Below, piece by piece: positions 34,560 through 45,682 of a DNA stretch of 64,000 bases. The stretch's first letter is position 1; every line of letters starts with the position of its first letter. The notes beneath the pieces were generated by a model, which was not told the origin of the DNA, made no database searches, and saw nothing but the letters and a program-made list of their open reading frames with translations. Source of the stretch: Suillus spraguei (Eukaryota > Basidiomycota > Agaricomycetes > Boletales > Suillaceae). Location: positions 310,001-374,000 of the forward strand of contig JABCPU010000020.1 in NCBI GenBank assembly GCA_016800925.1, written 5' to 3'. Position numbers and translations under genes: made by a program.

Positions 34560-35510
34560 GTGCATTATTATTAAGGGAGTGGATCATAAAAAGGATGAGC
34601 AAGGTAGAAGTAGTAAAAGCTCCATAGTATGGTACTAGAAAAGATGCTGAGTAGGAGGAGGTGCGAGAGATTAGATAGTAATATTCATGTTACCAATAAA
34701 CCAATCTTCACACCAGGGCTCAGTATGAGGTAGGCATATAGGGCAATCAGGGTTGTGGATACCACACAGGATGATATCAGATGGTTAAGGCTCTACAAAG
34801 TCAGGCAGCAAGGTAACACAATGATGTTGAACCTGGGGAGAATGAAATCACATCAAAAGTGAATTGGAATTGATAGTGCCAAAGTGTCTGAGTGGAAAAG
34901 AATGGCCAGTCGAGGTGTATTTTGCTGGGTCTGTGGCACCAGAAACAGTTGTTGAAATGTTGGGGAGCTCATCAATATCTATAGACTAGACATGGTGTTA
35001 GCCTAACATAAACAGTCCATCAGTGTCTAAGTACAGTCAGAATGAATCGTAGCTCACCCTCAGTCATGATCGGACAGACTGAGGGGAGAAGATGATGGGA
35101 AGTGATCCATATGGGTTGGGTTGGTTTGTATTCCAACATCAGTAATAATTTAGAGTCTGTTCAGCCACCATTAGTGGGACTCAGAGTGACTTTTGTAAGC
35201 TTGGTAAAGTTTGGAAAGAGCTTACAGGAAACATGGCTAAAACCTGCCATAATCCTCGGCACACATCGGCACAATGTCAGAAGTTCAAACGACACCTAAG
35301 ATTTTTGAAGCATAAGGTACAGAAGGAAGGCAGGGAAAATGGTCAACAAAGTTATCAGATACTATCAGCCCTTCATATTGTTTCTACTACATATCATACA
35401 TACACATTTCCATAGGAAAACTAAATAAAACTTAGTAGTGTTGCTCAGTGCTCACTGTCATCCACAACGAGTGAGACTTAGTGTGTGAACAAAATTAAAA
35501 CTCCACTTGA
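34560..35510. other. Left flank of Harbinger element 1, no clear gene
   Basis: Two small plus-strand frames (35102-35299, 35233-35415) lack recognisable domains. Probably the 5' non-coding part of the transposon. Terminal inverted repeats were not found by eye. Confidence 0.35.
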
Positions 35511-35564
35511 TCAGTGCAATTGATCAGTCAGGGAGATGATAAGGGAACACCTCAAGCTCTCATC

Positions 35565-37128
35565 ATGCCTCACACATCTAGTCGCAATGATCTCCTTCAT
35601 GCAGTGGATAATGCTACATTGTCTCTAACCCAACTCCAATACCAGCAACTTTTTGAAGCTCAGGAGTCAAGCTCTGATTCACACTCCACTTCCAACTCTG
35701 ATTCACACTCTGATTCAAGCATGGATATCACCTCTTCACCTACCCTTTCCTCCAACATCTCCAGTGAATTTTTTGATGATTCTGATGAGATCACTGCATG
35801 TTACAATCAGCTTCATTATCAAATTGCTGCTCTTCGTGATGAGGTTGCAAGATCTTGTGTGCTTCAGAAGCCTGATGAACCTCCCCCACGAACCTCCCAG
35901 CTGCATATGCTTGTTCACCATGAGAAGCACCACCCCTATTTATTCCGGCAGAAGCTATGTGTAGATCCTATCATTTTTGATGATATCCTTGATCAGATTT
36001 CTGATCACCATATCTTTCACAACCAATCCAACAATTCGCAGCTCCCTATCTCCATTCAGCTTGCTATCTTCTTCAATCGTGCTGGCCACTATGGGAATGC
36101 AATTTCTCTCCAGGATGTTGCCAATGGGCAGGTATAAGTGTTGGGTCTCTTGTGAATTGCACTAATTGTGTAATGATTGCACTGCTTGACCAGCATGACA
36201 ATTTTGTCAGCTTCCCACATCCTGATTCAGAGGATGCTGAGCTTGCTAGGCAATTTGCAGGGTCCAAAACCTGTCCTGAGTGGCGCAATGACATTCTAGC
36301 TGTTGATGGCACTACAGTTAACCTTTATGCCAAACCTGCTCATTTTGGTGAAACATTTTATGACAGAAAATCAAATTATTCTCTTGGCTGTCAGGTAAGT
36401 TCCCTCCCTCCATTCATGGTCAAAAATTAAATATTTTTAGGCAGTTGTCATGCCTCACAACCTTGTCATTGTTGATTATGCTCTTGGTTATCCTGGGAGT
36501 GTCCATGATGCCTATGCTTTCTGATCAACTCATCTCCATGAGCAGCATGATGCTCTTTTACCAGATGGCCATTGGGTTTGGGCTGACAGTGCACACCCAC
36601 TTGAGAAGTGGTGGATAGTCCCTTTCAAGAAGCCCCACAATGGAAGGCTGACAAAGGATCAAAAGACACTTAATTATCATCTTTCTACAGTGAGTTGATT
36701 TTATTTATTTATTCTGATAGGTTGCTGATTTTTATTTTTATTTTTATTCAGGTTCGTGTACATGTTGAGCATGCATTTGCTGCTCTTAAGGGCTGGTTCC
36801 AATCCCTCCGAGAGCTTTGTCTCACTATTCACACAGAAAGAGAGCTTCAGATAGCTGTCCATTGGATTATCTGCTGCATCATCTTGCACAACATGATCAT
36901 CAGATTTGAAGCTCACCATCACAAGCAGAATCCAAAATTCTCCCGTTTTCAGAGGTGGGCTGAAAGGGAGGCAAGGGAATTTGCAGCTCAAGAGATTGAA
37001 GAGCCTGATGGAGATGAAGTTGTAGGTGACAGATCATATGAGGGTACTCTAGGGCAAGCTTCTCATTTGAGGATGATGGATCAACTGTTTGACAGTCCTT
37101 ACTCAAGAGCTGAACATAGGGAAGGGTA
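35565..37128 (+). pseudogene. PIF/Harbinger DDE transposase (element 1), three exons, nearly intact
   Basis: Cut-and-paste transposase. A Ser/Asp-rich N-terminus (residues 40-85) is followed by a helix-turn-helix region ending LQDVA/WAGISVGS, then the DDE_Tnp_4 core: first D in DILAVDGTTVNLY (36290), second D in YPGSVHDAYAF (36500), third residue E in VRVHVEHAFAALKGWF (36755). Introns lie at about 36393-36440 and 36690-36751. Two lesions: a one-base shift near 36122 in the HTH, and a TGA at 36522-36524 where the family has Arg (AFRST), a CGA-to-TGA change. The Myb-like partner gene faces it at 37288-39344. Recently inactivated. Confidence 0.85.
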
Positions 37129-37287
37129 GCTTGAAAAAACCAGAACTACATTGGCAATCAGAAGGTATATGTACTACTACAAGAGTTTCAACAAATGTAT
37201 GTAAAATGTATATACCAGAATCAAGCAGCAAAGTAACTATGAGATGCTAAAATTGACATGACAACAAGGACAAAAATATGTGACATA

Positions 37288-39344
37288 AAATCAGCCTGAT
37301 GACGAGGACGAGGCACCAGCAACACTCCCACCCACACCATGCATCATAGTCTCATATTGGATCTTGAGATGCCAGGTCTCAGCCTCCTTGTCCTGCAGAG
37401 CAGCTGCAGCCTGGAGGTGAAGGATCTCCTTATCCTTCACCTCCTGCTCATGGTGGTGCACGGTAGACGAGAGCAGGACCTCATGCGAGTGGGACTCATG
37501 GCGCCACTGGAATTCCTTCTTCTTCATCTGGTAGTCCATCTTGATGGCATAGTGCTCGTTCTTTAATTGTTGGTGCTCAGACATGTGCTTCGCATGCTCT
37601 GAATGTTGTTGTTCACCATGGTGATGCATTCCTGCACGTCCGCCACTGACATTCTCTTCTTCCTTGAGCTCATGGAGTCCTGTGGCTTGGTGGAAAGTGA
37701 AGTCTGCGATCCCGTCAGTGCAATGTGACAGTCGGATGGTGGGTAGGGTGATGAGGATGGTGTCAACAAGGGAGTAGAGAGGCTGCATGATATTCCCAAA
37801 GATGAGGTGAACAAGGAAGGTCTGCATGGTGCTTAGCCACCAGACAAGACAGTGCCAGAGGCGCCAAACACTGCACAACTGTGGTGTGCATGCATCTGTG
37901 GTTTCCGGGGGAGAATGAATGAGTTTCGTTCAGATGGAGGAGGTGATGGTGACGCAGCATACTGGCGCTTGTGTCCCACCACTTTGGAGGGACTATCAAG
38001 ACTGATGACACAATAACAGGAGGAGTTGAACTCCATCCTGCCGTCACTGTCATACATATTGACATACCCTCCCAATGTGTCCAGCACATTGTCAAGGGAG
38101 GTAAAGAGAGGGCCTTGGTCATTGTCATCAGTGTTGACATCAGAATCATTATAAAGGTCGCTGTCTGGATCGTCGATGTCAGCACCAGCATAGTAAAGAG
38201 GGTCAGGATGGTGTGAAGGGAGGGGATGGCGTGGCTGTGATTGTGTGTGAGAGTGAGAGTGAGAAGGGACTTGTGGCACTGGGAATGGATCAGGAGTGGA
38301 TGGCTGTGGTTGTGTGTGAGAGTGAGAAGGGACTTGTGGTACTCACTGGGAATGGATCAGGAGTAGATGGCTGTGGTTGCTGCTGCTGACGAGAACCTCT
38401 CATCAGGATGTCTTGCTCAGCCGAAGATGTTGCAGGCCTGGAAAGGAGGGACTCCCCTTCAGGCTGGAGCTGATGGTCACCAGTATCTTGGTGGGCAGAG
38501 GTATTGGCCCTCCCATGTGGATGGACCAGGGTGTAGAAATCAGTGGCATGATTGACTCCTGGTTGAGACTTAAATATTTTAGCACTGAAGGTGGGATTGG
38601 AGAAGAAAAAAGGATGAAGCTGGTTGTACCATGGGAATTCAGCTAGCACTTGCTCTGAAAGTTCAATAAATAAAATAAAATAAAAAGCAACGGCAAAAAA
38701 CACTTACTATATAGGTTGGCTGCTGCATTTTCATCAAGCAGAGTGACACCAGTGCCAGTCTTGTTGAACTTGCTTAGTTGCTCCTTGAATGATTTTTTAA
38801 GGCTTTTGAAAATTAAATTAGTAGCTACAATGGTGAATGATTCAAACACTTACAAAGTAATTCAGTTGCCCACCGCTACGTCAAATTTCTTTGACTCCTC
38901 AGCATATGCCACCGAATACTCTGAGTCATTCTCAAATATCAGTCTCGCTATGACTTGATAGATTTCCCACTTTTCCTTTCCAGAAGGGTGCTTCTCATTA
39001 CTATGAGCTGCGTTTTTTTACCTTTGTAGAATAGTACACGGGCATCGGACAGATGAGTGACAAGGTGCTGCACAAGAGTGTCAGTGCAATGGAGATCAGA
39101 GGATCTAGTCCAATGGACAATGATCTTTAGTGTGGCAGACCTAGGGGCTAGTATGTGAGGGGAATTGGACCCACAACCTTGAGAATTCCCTCTTCCATGG
39201 GATGCAGACATATGGGAGGGCAGCTCCATTGCCTTTAGATGAGTCCCAGGGTTTGCTTGTAGTCTTGCAGAACAGTGTACATGTTGGCGAGCAGAAGGCA
39301 TTGGTATTCAGACTCCGATACCCAATGCCGGCCAACTCCATCAT
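37288..39344 (-). pseudogene. Harbinger-associated Myb/SANT-like protein (element 1 ORF2)
   Basis: DNA-binding helper protein typical of PIF/Harbinger elements, multi-exon, convergent with the transposase. Recognisable pieces: a SANT-like N-terminal region near 39100 (CTDTLVQHLVTHLSDA), KHPSGKEKWEIYQVIARLIF (38985), a small exon KSFKEQLSKFNKTGTGVTLL (38790), VLAEFPWYNQLHPFFFSNPT (38650), a Pro/Ser/Gln-rich linker (38560-38000), and a long charged coiled-coil tail (37700-37290) ending GASSSSSG. An in-frame TGA at 38862-38864 sits where AVGNR is expected, again CGA to TGA. The exact start was not determined. Confidence 0.65.
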
Positions 39345-39485
39345 TGGCTAGATAGATTAGCCGATTTTACCGAACTTTACTGAGTGCTTTAGCGAGTTTA
39401 GAAAACTATAATGATTCCCACTATTATTTACACAAGTTTAGAATCTATATCTCACAAATTTTGGCTTTCATAATCATACTGTGCT

Positions 39486-39500
39486 GGTCACAGTGTGACC
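39486..39500. repeat. 15-bp perfect palindrome around a single base
   Basis: GGTCACAGTGTGACC with 7-base arms, about 80 bases left of the element 2 Myb-like ORF. It could be a protein-binding site near the element end, or chance. Confidence 0.3.
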
Positions 39501-39566
39501 AACCTTAATCAGTCAATACTAGTAGGCATGCCCATTACCCATCTACAATCTATCCATCATCACAAC

Positions 39567-41251
39567 TCTTACAGGATGTCTCAGGGCAGAAAAAGTGCCT
39601 GTGGTGGTGCAGAGCCAATGGAACTGAGAGATCAGTGTGTATGGATGAAAGCAGATGAAACCATCTTCATCAAGTATGTCACCACCAACCATTCACAAGG
39701 TGGTGATGGTATGAACTTTGATCACACATTTTGGGTTGCTGCTGCCACTGAAATGGAAAACACCCCTGCTTGGGTGCAAGCAAAACAGTGGCAGCATGTC
39801 AATCAAAATGGGGGTGGGTATGTACTACTACTATATCAGCCTTGGTCAGACCCTCACTGATGATTGAGTTTTAGCTCTGCACTACATTTAATGTTGTTGA
39901 CAAAGTGGCCAATGCTTTCAGACTATCTTACAGTATGGAACATGGAGCTTTGATCACTTCAGAGTTGGAAAACATGTGGACCAACTTTGTGAAGGCAAAG
40001 TGATTTCAATTCACATCAAACTACTATGACAATGCTAATTACTATGAACCAATAGAAAAATCCAAAGGCCAAAGGCCTTAGGGACAAGGGTTGGAAACAC
40101 TATGAGTTGCTGAAAGGTCTCATACCTGTCAAGACAGGTAACAACAACTAATTCTTTGCCACCATTGTGATACCACACCCCATCATTCCTTTGCCTTCTA
40201 CTAGCAGTGCAGTCACCTCTCCTTCCTTTGATGAAGTCCATATAATGGACCTTGGAGATGTGCTTGATGAGATTGAGTTCACTGGTTCTATTTTGGGTGG
40301 TCAGCCCACAACTGTTGTCAACTCAGAGACCCTCTTTCCATTTAATGCCACACAGCAACCCCCCCTTGAGTTGGTCTATGTTAGTGTACCAGTATCAACT
40401 GCTTCCAGTAAACAGAAAATGATTCATGATGATGAAAGTACACTTGCTCTCATTACCTCCCCCCACATTCAATGAAATCAGGAGATTTGGGGAAATCTGC
40501 ATGCTGTTACAAACTGGGGTGGCATCACCAGCGACAGTGATAAGACACAGCCAGTCTGCTGGGAAGTTCGACTGCATTCAAAGGAGAATGAGACTACTAC
40601 AAGGAAGTGTTCCAAGTAGGATCTAGGGTTTAATTGAAGAGTCGTGACTCTAAGATGATCGATAGAATAAAGACTAAGGCTAAGGAGTGCTTAGACTTAG
40701 AGATGATTCAGATGACTTAGGTTGGAGACCTAAGTGAAGGATGTTCCAGGTAAAACCCAGTAAGATTAAAGTAAAGTATACAAGTGTAATACAATGTGTT
40801 TAAATAAGCCAATATGTGCGCACGGACCAAGAGAGACGTGAGAATGTAAGTGTGTATCCAAAGAAGGAAGGCAACTATAGTACAGATGTGTTGAGCATAT
40901 GAGTCAGAATCATGTTATGTAATATACAAGATAAGGACGAGAGGAAAATGAGTAGGGGCACGTATGATTGTAACACATGCCTGACAATACCGGCAGCCAT
41001 CCAACAGATAGGAACTAATATCAGCAGTATTAATTCAACATTTGAGTGTGCAGCCACTGCTCTTGAGGCCAACACCTCAAACACCTTGGCATGATTGGTG
41101 GATCCTATCCCTTTGTATAGGCAGAAGGCGGTGAAACACTTGCAGAGTGAGGGTCTAGAGGACAAGCAATTACTCAATATCTTGAATAAATTTCAGGCTG
41201 ACATCACTATCATTGAAATTTATCTCACTATTGAGATAGATAGTCTTTAAT
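39567..41251 (+). pseudogene. Harbinger element 2 Myb-like ORF2, split by LTR C2
   Basis: From the ATG at 39574 (MSQGRKSACGG) it encodes a SANT-like domain (CVWMKADETIFIKYVTTNHS and NFDHTFWVAAATEMENT), then degenerate segments matching the partner-protein family (SYSMEHGALITSELENMWTN around 39930 in a shifted frame, HYELLKGLIPVKTGNNN near 40100) and a Thr/Ser-rich region to 40475. Solo LTR C2 interrupts it at 40505; coding resumes at 40981 (LTIPAAIQQIGTNISSINST) and ends LTIEIDSL at 41250. Several stops and frameshifts are present. The transposase of the same element lies convergently at 41577-42002 and 54349-54486. Confidence 0.6.
40505..40975 (-). mobile_element. Solo LTR, family C, copy C2
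   Basis: TGTTACAAACTGGGG to GATTGTAACA, 471 bp, flanked by CATGC on both sides (40500-40504, 40976-40980). Inserted in the Myb-like ORF of Harbinger element 2. Confidence 0.92.
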
Positions 41252-41339
41252 GGTTGTTTTTAGAGCAGCATTCAAAGTAGCATTACATTTGTATTCTTGT
41301 TGTATTATGTTCTCTTATATTGTACTTGTAGCAAAGCAA

Positions 41340-41500
41340 TATCACTGTTTCTATGGATTATAATCATCAATGAGAGTCTGATCTTGCTCATCAGGTATAA
41401 GGGCTAGAAGATCTTGATCTGACAACAATGTCATTATTTGATGGTGATACTTTGGATCATAGTCATCAATGAGAGTCTAGTCTTGCTTGACAACTATGGT
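41340..41500. repeat. Two direct copies of an ATCATCAATGAGAGTCT unit
   Basis: ATCATCAATGAGAGTCTGAT near 41366 recurs as ATCAATGAGAGTCTAGTCTT near 41467, about 100 bases apart. Non-coding space between the two Harbinger genes. Confidence 0.4.
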
Positions 41501-41576
41501 ACTAATGCAATTACAGTACTAGTGGTTCTATGATTGCCTGCTCCCCCTTCCAAATCCTTTCCCTGTTGTGGTCCTT

Positions 41577-42002
41577 CTACATCTCACTAGCAATCTGGTC
41601 ATGACAGAGGCTCGCATGAGTATGTGCATGCTCAGTAGGAGGACCATTAGCAAGGTTTCCAGTGTCAGTCAGAAAGTGCTCATCTAACACATTATGATAG
41701 TCCATCATGTTGTTTGGATCATGAACTTGAATAACATTGTGCACAAGACACAAGACAGGAGTGATACGTGTTTGTATGTCCATATTATACTCTAGTGGGA
41801 GGAGTAGGATATGAATTAGCACTTGATGAACCCAAAAATGTGCTTTATGACATTTAAGAGCATTGCATAATGCAAATTGAATAGTTCTCTGCAATTATGA
41901 GGCCCATGTAATGATGTAAACATGAGTATGAATGGTACTAGTAGAACACATCATACAATGTATTAGCACGACTCCATTCTGCAAGATGATAATGCACACC
42001 CC
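41577..42002 (-). pseudogene. Harbinger element 2 transposase, C-terminal half
   Basis: Minus strand: GVHYHLAEWSRANTLYDVFY (about 41999-41941), RELFNLHYAMLLNVIKHIFG (41900-41840, in another frame), then LPLEYNMDIQTRITPVLCLV and a tail to 41577. These are the segments around and after the last catalytic residue of a PIF/Harbinger transposase; the catalytic Glu position reads IKHIFG, where the family has (V)ER(I/V)FG, so it is altered. Two frameshifts are present. The preceding part lies 12.3 kb away at 54349-54486, separated by the KDZ element. Confidence 0.75.
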
Positions 42003-42010
42003 AAAATGGG

Positions 42011-43098
42011 AACCTCAACCTCACTACTATGTTACCTTATAAGGATGTCATGGGGGGGGGGGCTATGGCATGCTAATTAGCACCGGATCTCCTAATCTTC
42101 ACACACCGCCAGTACCACCTAGAATAAAGCCTTAATTCCCTTTGCGGATTTTCCCAAAACGGTAGCTTATGTGAGTATGTCATGAGGCGCGGCAATGGGA
42201 GAGCTTCCCGACTATTGCCGCCCTCCCTCGGCAAGCTCTGCACTGCCGCTCACTGCCAAATTAGCCTTGCTGGCTGTCGTCGATGATGAGCTCAGCTAAG
42301 TACCTCATTTCTTCACCATTTTTAAAAATTCTTTTTTTATTATTAATCTATTTATCTATATACAGATGTTCACAGTGCTCAGCAATGCTAAGGGCCTCTG
42401 CTCACCGTCTTCCATGTTGTACTAGGTGAGTTTCAACCCCACGTGACTTTGTTGATTTCGTCCCTTACCAGATATACCCACGGCATCTGCTGTGCTTACA
42501 TCTACCCCCACGCCTATGCCTTGCTGCTGCCATCGCTGGCAGCAGCGAGGGCCTTCTATCTTCTGAGTCCTTCCCCACCATCGACAATGCCTCCTGCGAG
42601 GAATTCCCGCGCTGTGCGACTCGTTATTGGCTCTACTAGGTCTACTGCACGACTTACATCCAAGGTATTGTCGCAGACGCAGGAGGTCAAGGACCGACGG
42701 TGCCGACAAGAAAGGTACGAAGCCAATATTTCAGGTAAGAGAGTCAATCACCGCACTGTCTCTGCGCTGATATTGGCTTTAGGTCTGAGTACCGACTCTC
42801 AAACAATACTCGCTGACATGCAGCATGAACCTGCTGCAGGAGGATAAGCATAATCACTATCTCAGTGATGAGGAGTTGGATGCTATTTTGCTGGCCACTG
42901 GGTATGCTATCGTTACTCCTCTCCCTGGATATGCACCAATGAAAGCTTATGGCCCGTCGTCACAGAAGTAGGCGGCTTCAATATCCAGGAAGCTCAGATT
43001 GCGCAGCTGCCGGAGCGAATGATACCATGGGTGCTGTGAATGACGACTTCCAATGGGAATCAGTCTCTGCTGACCTCAGAGACAATGAGATGTTCATG
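42011..43098. repeat. Left inverted arm of the KDZ element
   Basis: Matches in reverse complement 54340 down to about 52920, except for solo LTR C5 and about 150 bases that the right arm lacks. Includes a poly-G tract (42052-42062), a promoter/5' leader region with two short introns, and the first KDZ exons. Similarity stops within CTGTG(T/C)G(G/A)GAT. Confidence 0.85.
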
Positions 43099-43161
43099 CT
43101 CACTGTGTGGGATGTTCTTGTAGTTGGCGATATCATTTTTAATGTATTAGTGAGTTCATAA
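42587..43161 (+). pseudogene. KDZ transposase N-terminal copy in left arm
   Basis: Starts MPPARNSRAVRLVIGSTRST, continues CRQERYEANISGK, then a segment HNHYLSDEELDAILLATGYA followed by IVTPLPGYAPM, typical of the N-terminal leader of KDZ proteins, and ends after DDFQWESVSADLRDNEMFML in antisense to the end of the HMG-box-like gene. A stop after SSQK (about 42970) and the missing downstream part make it non-functional. It exists because this sequence lies within the inverted arm. Confidence 0.6.
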
Positions 43162-43173
43162 TGCACAAGTATT

Positions 43174-44649
43174 CTAAGCACTCAAAGTGGCCTCTCCTGC
43201 TTGATCAACGAGCTGTTTGGATCCTCGTTTTTTCCCTTTATCAGATCATGTCTTGCGGGATTTCTTAGCAACAGAGACTTCATCCCCTCCCATGCCCGAG
43301 ATGCCTGAAATAATATGCATGACACCGCTGTCTACTTGGTCATGGGCTCGCTTTCTTCGTATAGGTGCAGACTCCGTCTCAGCATGCACTGGCTGCGAGG
43401 TAGATGCAGGCAAAGAAGTATCGCCTAGACAACACCATAGTTAGAATTGAAAAACATAGTACCATAACTCCCACCTTCATCTGTATGTGCAAGGTTGAAT
43501 CTAGCCTCTTCCCATTCTTGCCACTCTGCTGCTGTCAACTTACGAAATTTTGTCGCACCTGACATAAACGCGTTATATACAGTCTTGACCTCCACCATTG
43601 AGCCTATGTCCCCTGGGCTTGCAAATTTTTTTCAGTGGCCAGTTTTCGAGGACCACACCATGTTGCGCAGTGATGTTCTTGTCAAAGTTTACATAGTACA
43701 TCCTGGAGACAGGCACCTGGGTTGCATCACAGAGCTTATCGAGGATAAGTGCGGATGTCTTGCTCTTGAGTTGCAGAAAGGACTTCTTGTAGTTAGAAAT
43801 GACACCTGTAGAGTAATGAGCTACAACACGTGAGAATAAAATAATTTGTACCGGTGACACCAGAAGTACAGTAGCCTTCGAGGCATGTTGCAAAGTTGGA
43901 GGGTGTCTCCTTGAGAGCGAGCTGGAAGAAGTCTCTGACACGATCATCTGAGAGGTAGATGTAAGGATGATTATAATGACGATTATAATGGTCCAGGTCC
44001 CCTCGGACAGTAATGAGGGCAGTATGACATCCAGTCCTCATGGAGAGATTTGCGAGCTAGATATAATATAAGAGCATGCCCAAAATCACTATTTCTACAT
44101 ACCGTTTGTGTTACAGAGTCTAACGTAGCACGGATGTCATGAAATGCGCTGATGGGGACATTGTGGCTTGTCAAGGATTTGTTGTTGCGGTGTTCTTCTA
44201 AATCTTCCATAAGGTCCTTGGTTACGTCTATCTTCTCTTGCTGTGACATAGCGTTCCATCTCTCAGCAATTTCATGCCCAACCTCGGTGGCCTTGATACG
44301 TTGTTCATCGGGTTCTCGCCCTGTATGATAAATATCAGCAAGGTAAGCAACATAAAAATCAAATCAAATGACCTGCGTTCATCGCCTTGACCTCGGAATG
44401 AAGGAATGCATTCCAACGTGTTGGTTTTCGGCTCTTCTGCTTGGTGTGTGTCTGTTGTAAAATTGCTTCAAAATGATACTCGACGGTCCTGCCAGGAAAC
44501 TGTTCATGTAGCTTGACAGCTTCCTGCATGACCAAGTCCTGGGCATCTGCAAGGGCATCCTTATATGCACCTTTGTGAGCCTTGCGTTTCTCAGCAAGTG
44601 CCTTCTTTTCAGCTTCAGTGCAGAGCCCGTCTGCGCCCATGGTGTCCAT
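43174..44649 (-). pseudogene. HMG-box-like passenger gene of the KDZ element
   Basis: From ATG 44649 (MDTMGADGLCTEAEKKALAE): a charged helix, then an HMG-box-like segment KPTRWNAFLHSEVKAMNA, after an intron (about 44372-44332) GREPDEQRIKATEVGHEIAE continuing to RWNAMSQQEKIDVTKD, the P/W/EK pattern of HMG DNA-binding boxes. Next come HNVPISAFHDIRATLDSVTQ, a middle domain (VRDFFQLALKETPSNFA, RMYYVNFDKNITAQHGVVLE) and a basic tail ending GEATLSA at 43174. Introns are short. A TGA at 43246-43248 falls within KTRSDKGKKR, a CGA-to-TGA change near the C-terminus, so most of the protein could still be made. The middle domain matches a large uncharacterised TE-associated group in Agaricomycetes by recollection. 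Likely binds DNA for the transposon. Confidence 0.55.
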
Positions 44650-44833
44650 GAACTAGACTTGGTGACCTTGATGTAGCGCTGGTGTCGGCTGAGATCCAGC
44701 ATTTCGCAACAGGGAACAGAAAAGCAAGGGAGGGAATGTGGGAATGCAGCAAAAAAAATCACTGTTAGTGTACTAGCGTAAACAAGTCCATTAACATCGA
44801 GGTACAGCAAACATCGGTAATCTTATCTATATC

Positions 44834-45171
44834 ATGCGTCATCGACAAGATAGACACTCCAGCCTGAAATCAACTTGAAGAGGTACTCAGCCTCCAACAG
44901 AGGCATTCCTCTAGCGCAGATAAAGTCAGTAAAATCTTGACTGCAATATCCTTCCCTATATGCATGAATGATGCTCCAGATGGCCGAAGCTTGATAGCCA
45001 TGTGAGTTGAGATATTTTTCGGCAGCAACCCCAAGGACACCAACAGGCGGTGTGTCTGGGTCCATGTTGTCGGTTTCTTCTCCAACAAGAACAGTGCCCG
45101 TAATGCCAGCAAGGGACCTATTGTGGCGGAGAATGACGGATGGTGAACTTGAAGTAGTAGATGGGCTCGGG
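44834..45171 (-). pseudogene. C-terminal fragment of a second KDZ-element protein
   Basis: Reads SVILRHNRSLAGITGTVLVG, DTPPVGVLGVAAEKYLNSHG, YQASAIWSIIHAYREGYC and GMPLLEAEYLFKLISGWSVY to a stop at 44834. The N-terminal side is cut at 45171 by the LTR of the inserted chromovirus. It is not the direct continuation of the KDZ sequence on the other side (52529), so coding sequence is missing between. Family not recognised; a helical C-terminal domain. Confidence 0.5.
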
Positions 45172-45646
45172 TGTTACAAACTGGGATGGCGTCACCAGCG
45201 ACAGTGAAAAGACACAGCCGGTCTGCTGGGAAGTTCTTACAATGTCCAAAAGAGGACAAGGTGAACGTACAAGGAACGCATTCCAAGTACGGTCAAGGGT
45301 TCGGCCTCAAAGACAAGTCTAAGAGGTTCTGCGAGAATAGAGACTAATGCTAAGGAGTGTTAGACTTAGAGACGATTCAAGACGACTTAGGTTGGAGACC
45401 TAAGCAAAGGAGATTCCAGGTGAAACCCAGTAAGATTAAAGTAAAGAATCTACTACAAGTACAGCGTGCTTAAATAGACCAATATGTGCGCACGGACCAA
45501 GAGAGGTGTGGGAAAGTAAGTGCGTATCCAAATAAGGAAGGCAACTATAGTACAGATGCATTGAGCATATGAATCAGAGTCATGTGACATGATGTACAAG
45601 TAAGGAAACAAAGAGAAAATGAATAGGGGCACGTACAACTGTAACA
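45172..45646 (-). repeat. LTR C3 (3' LTR of the chromovirus)
   Basis: TGTTACAAACTGGGATGG to CAACTGTAACA, 475 bp, followed by the polypurine tract at 45649-45659. Confidence 0.9.
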
Positions 45647-45682
45647 TTACCCCCTTTTTACACATAAAGTCACCGACTTTAC

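Noticed and set aside
37339..38216. Plus-strand ORFs opposite the Myb-like gene
   Set aside because: Shadows of the Pro/Gln-rich and coiled-coil part of the minus-strand Harbinger partner gene.
42011..45171. TET/JBP dioxygenase gene expected as KDZ cargo
   Set aside because: No HxD...H iron-binding pattern or double-stranded beta-helix signature could be found; the cargo is the HMG-box-like gene.
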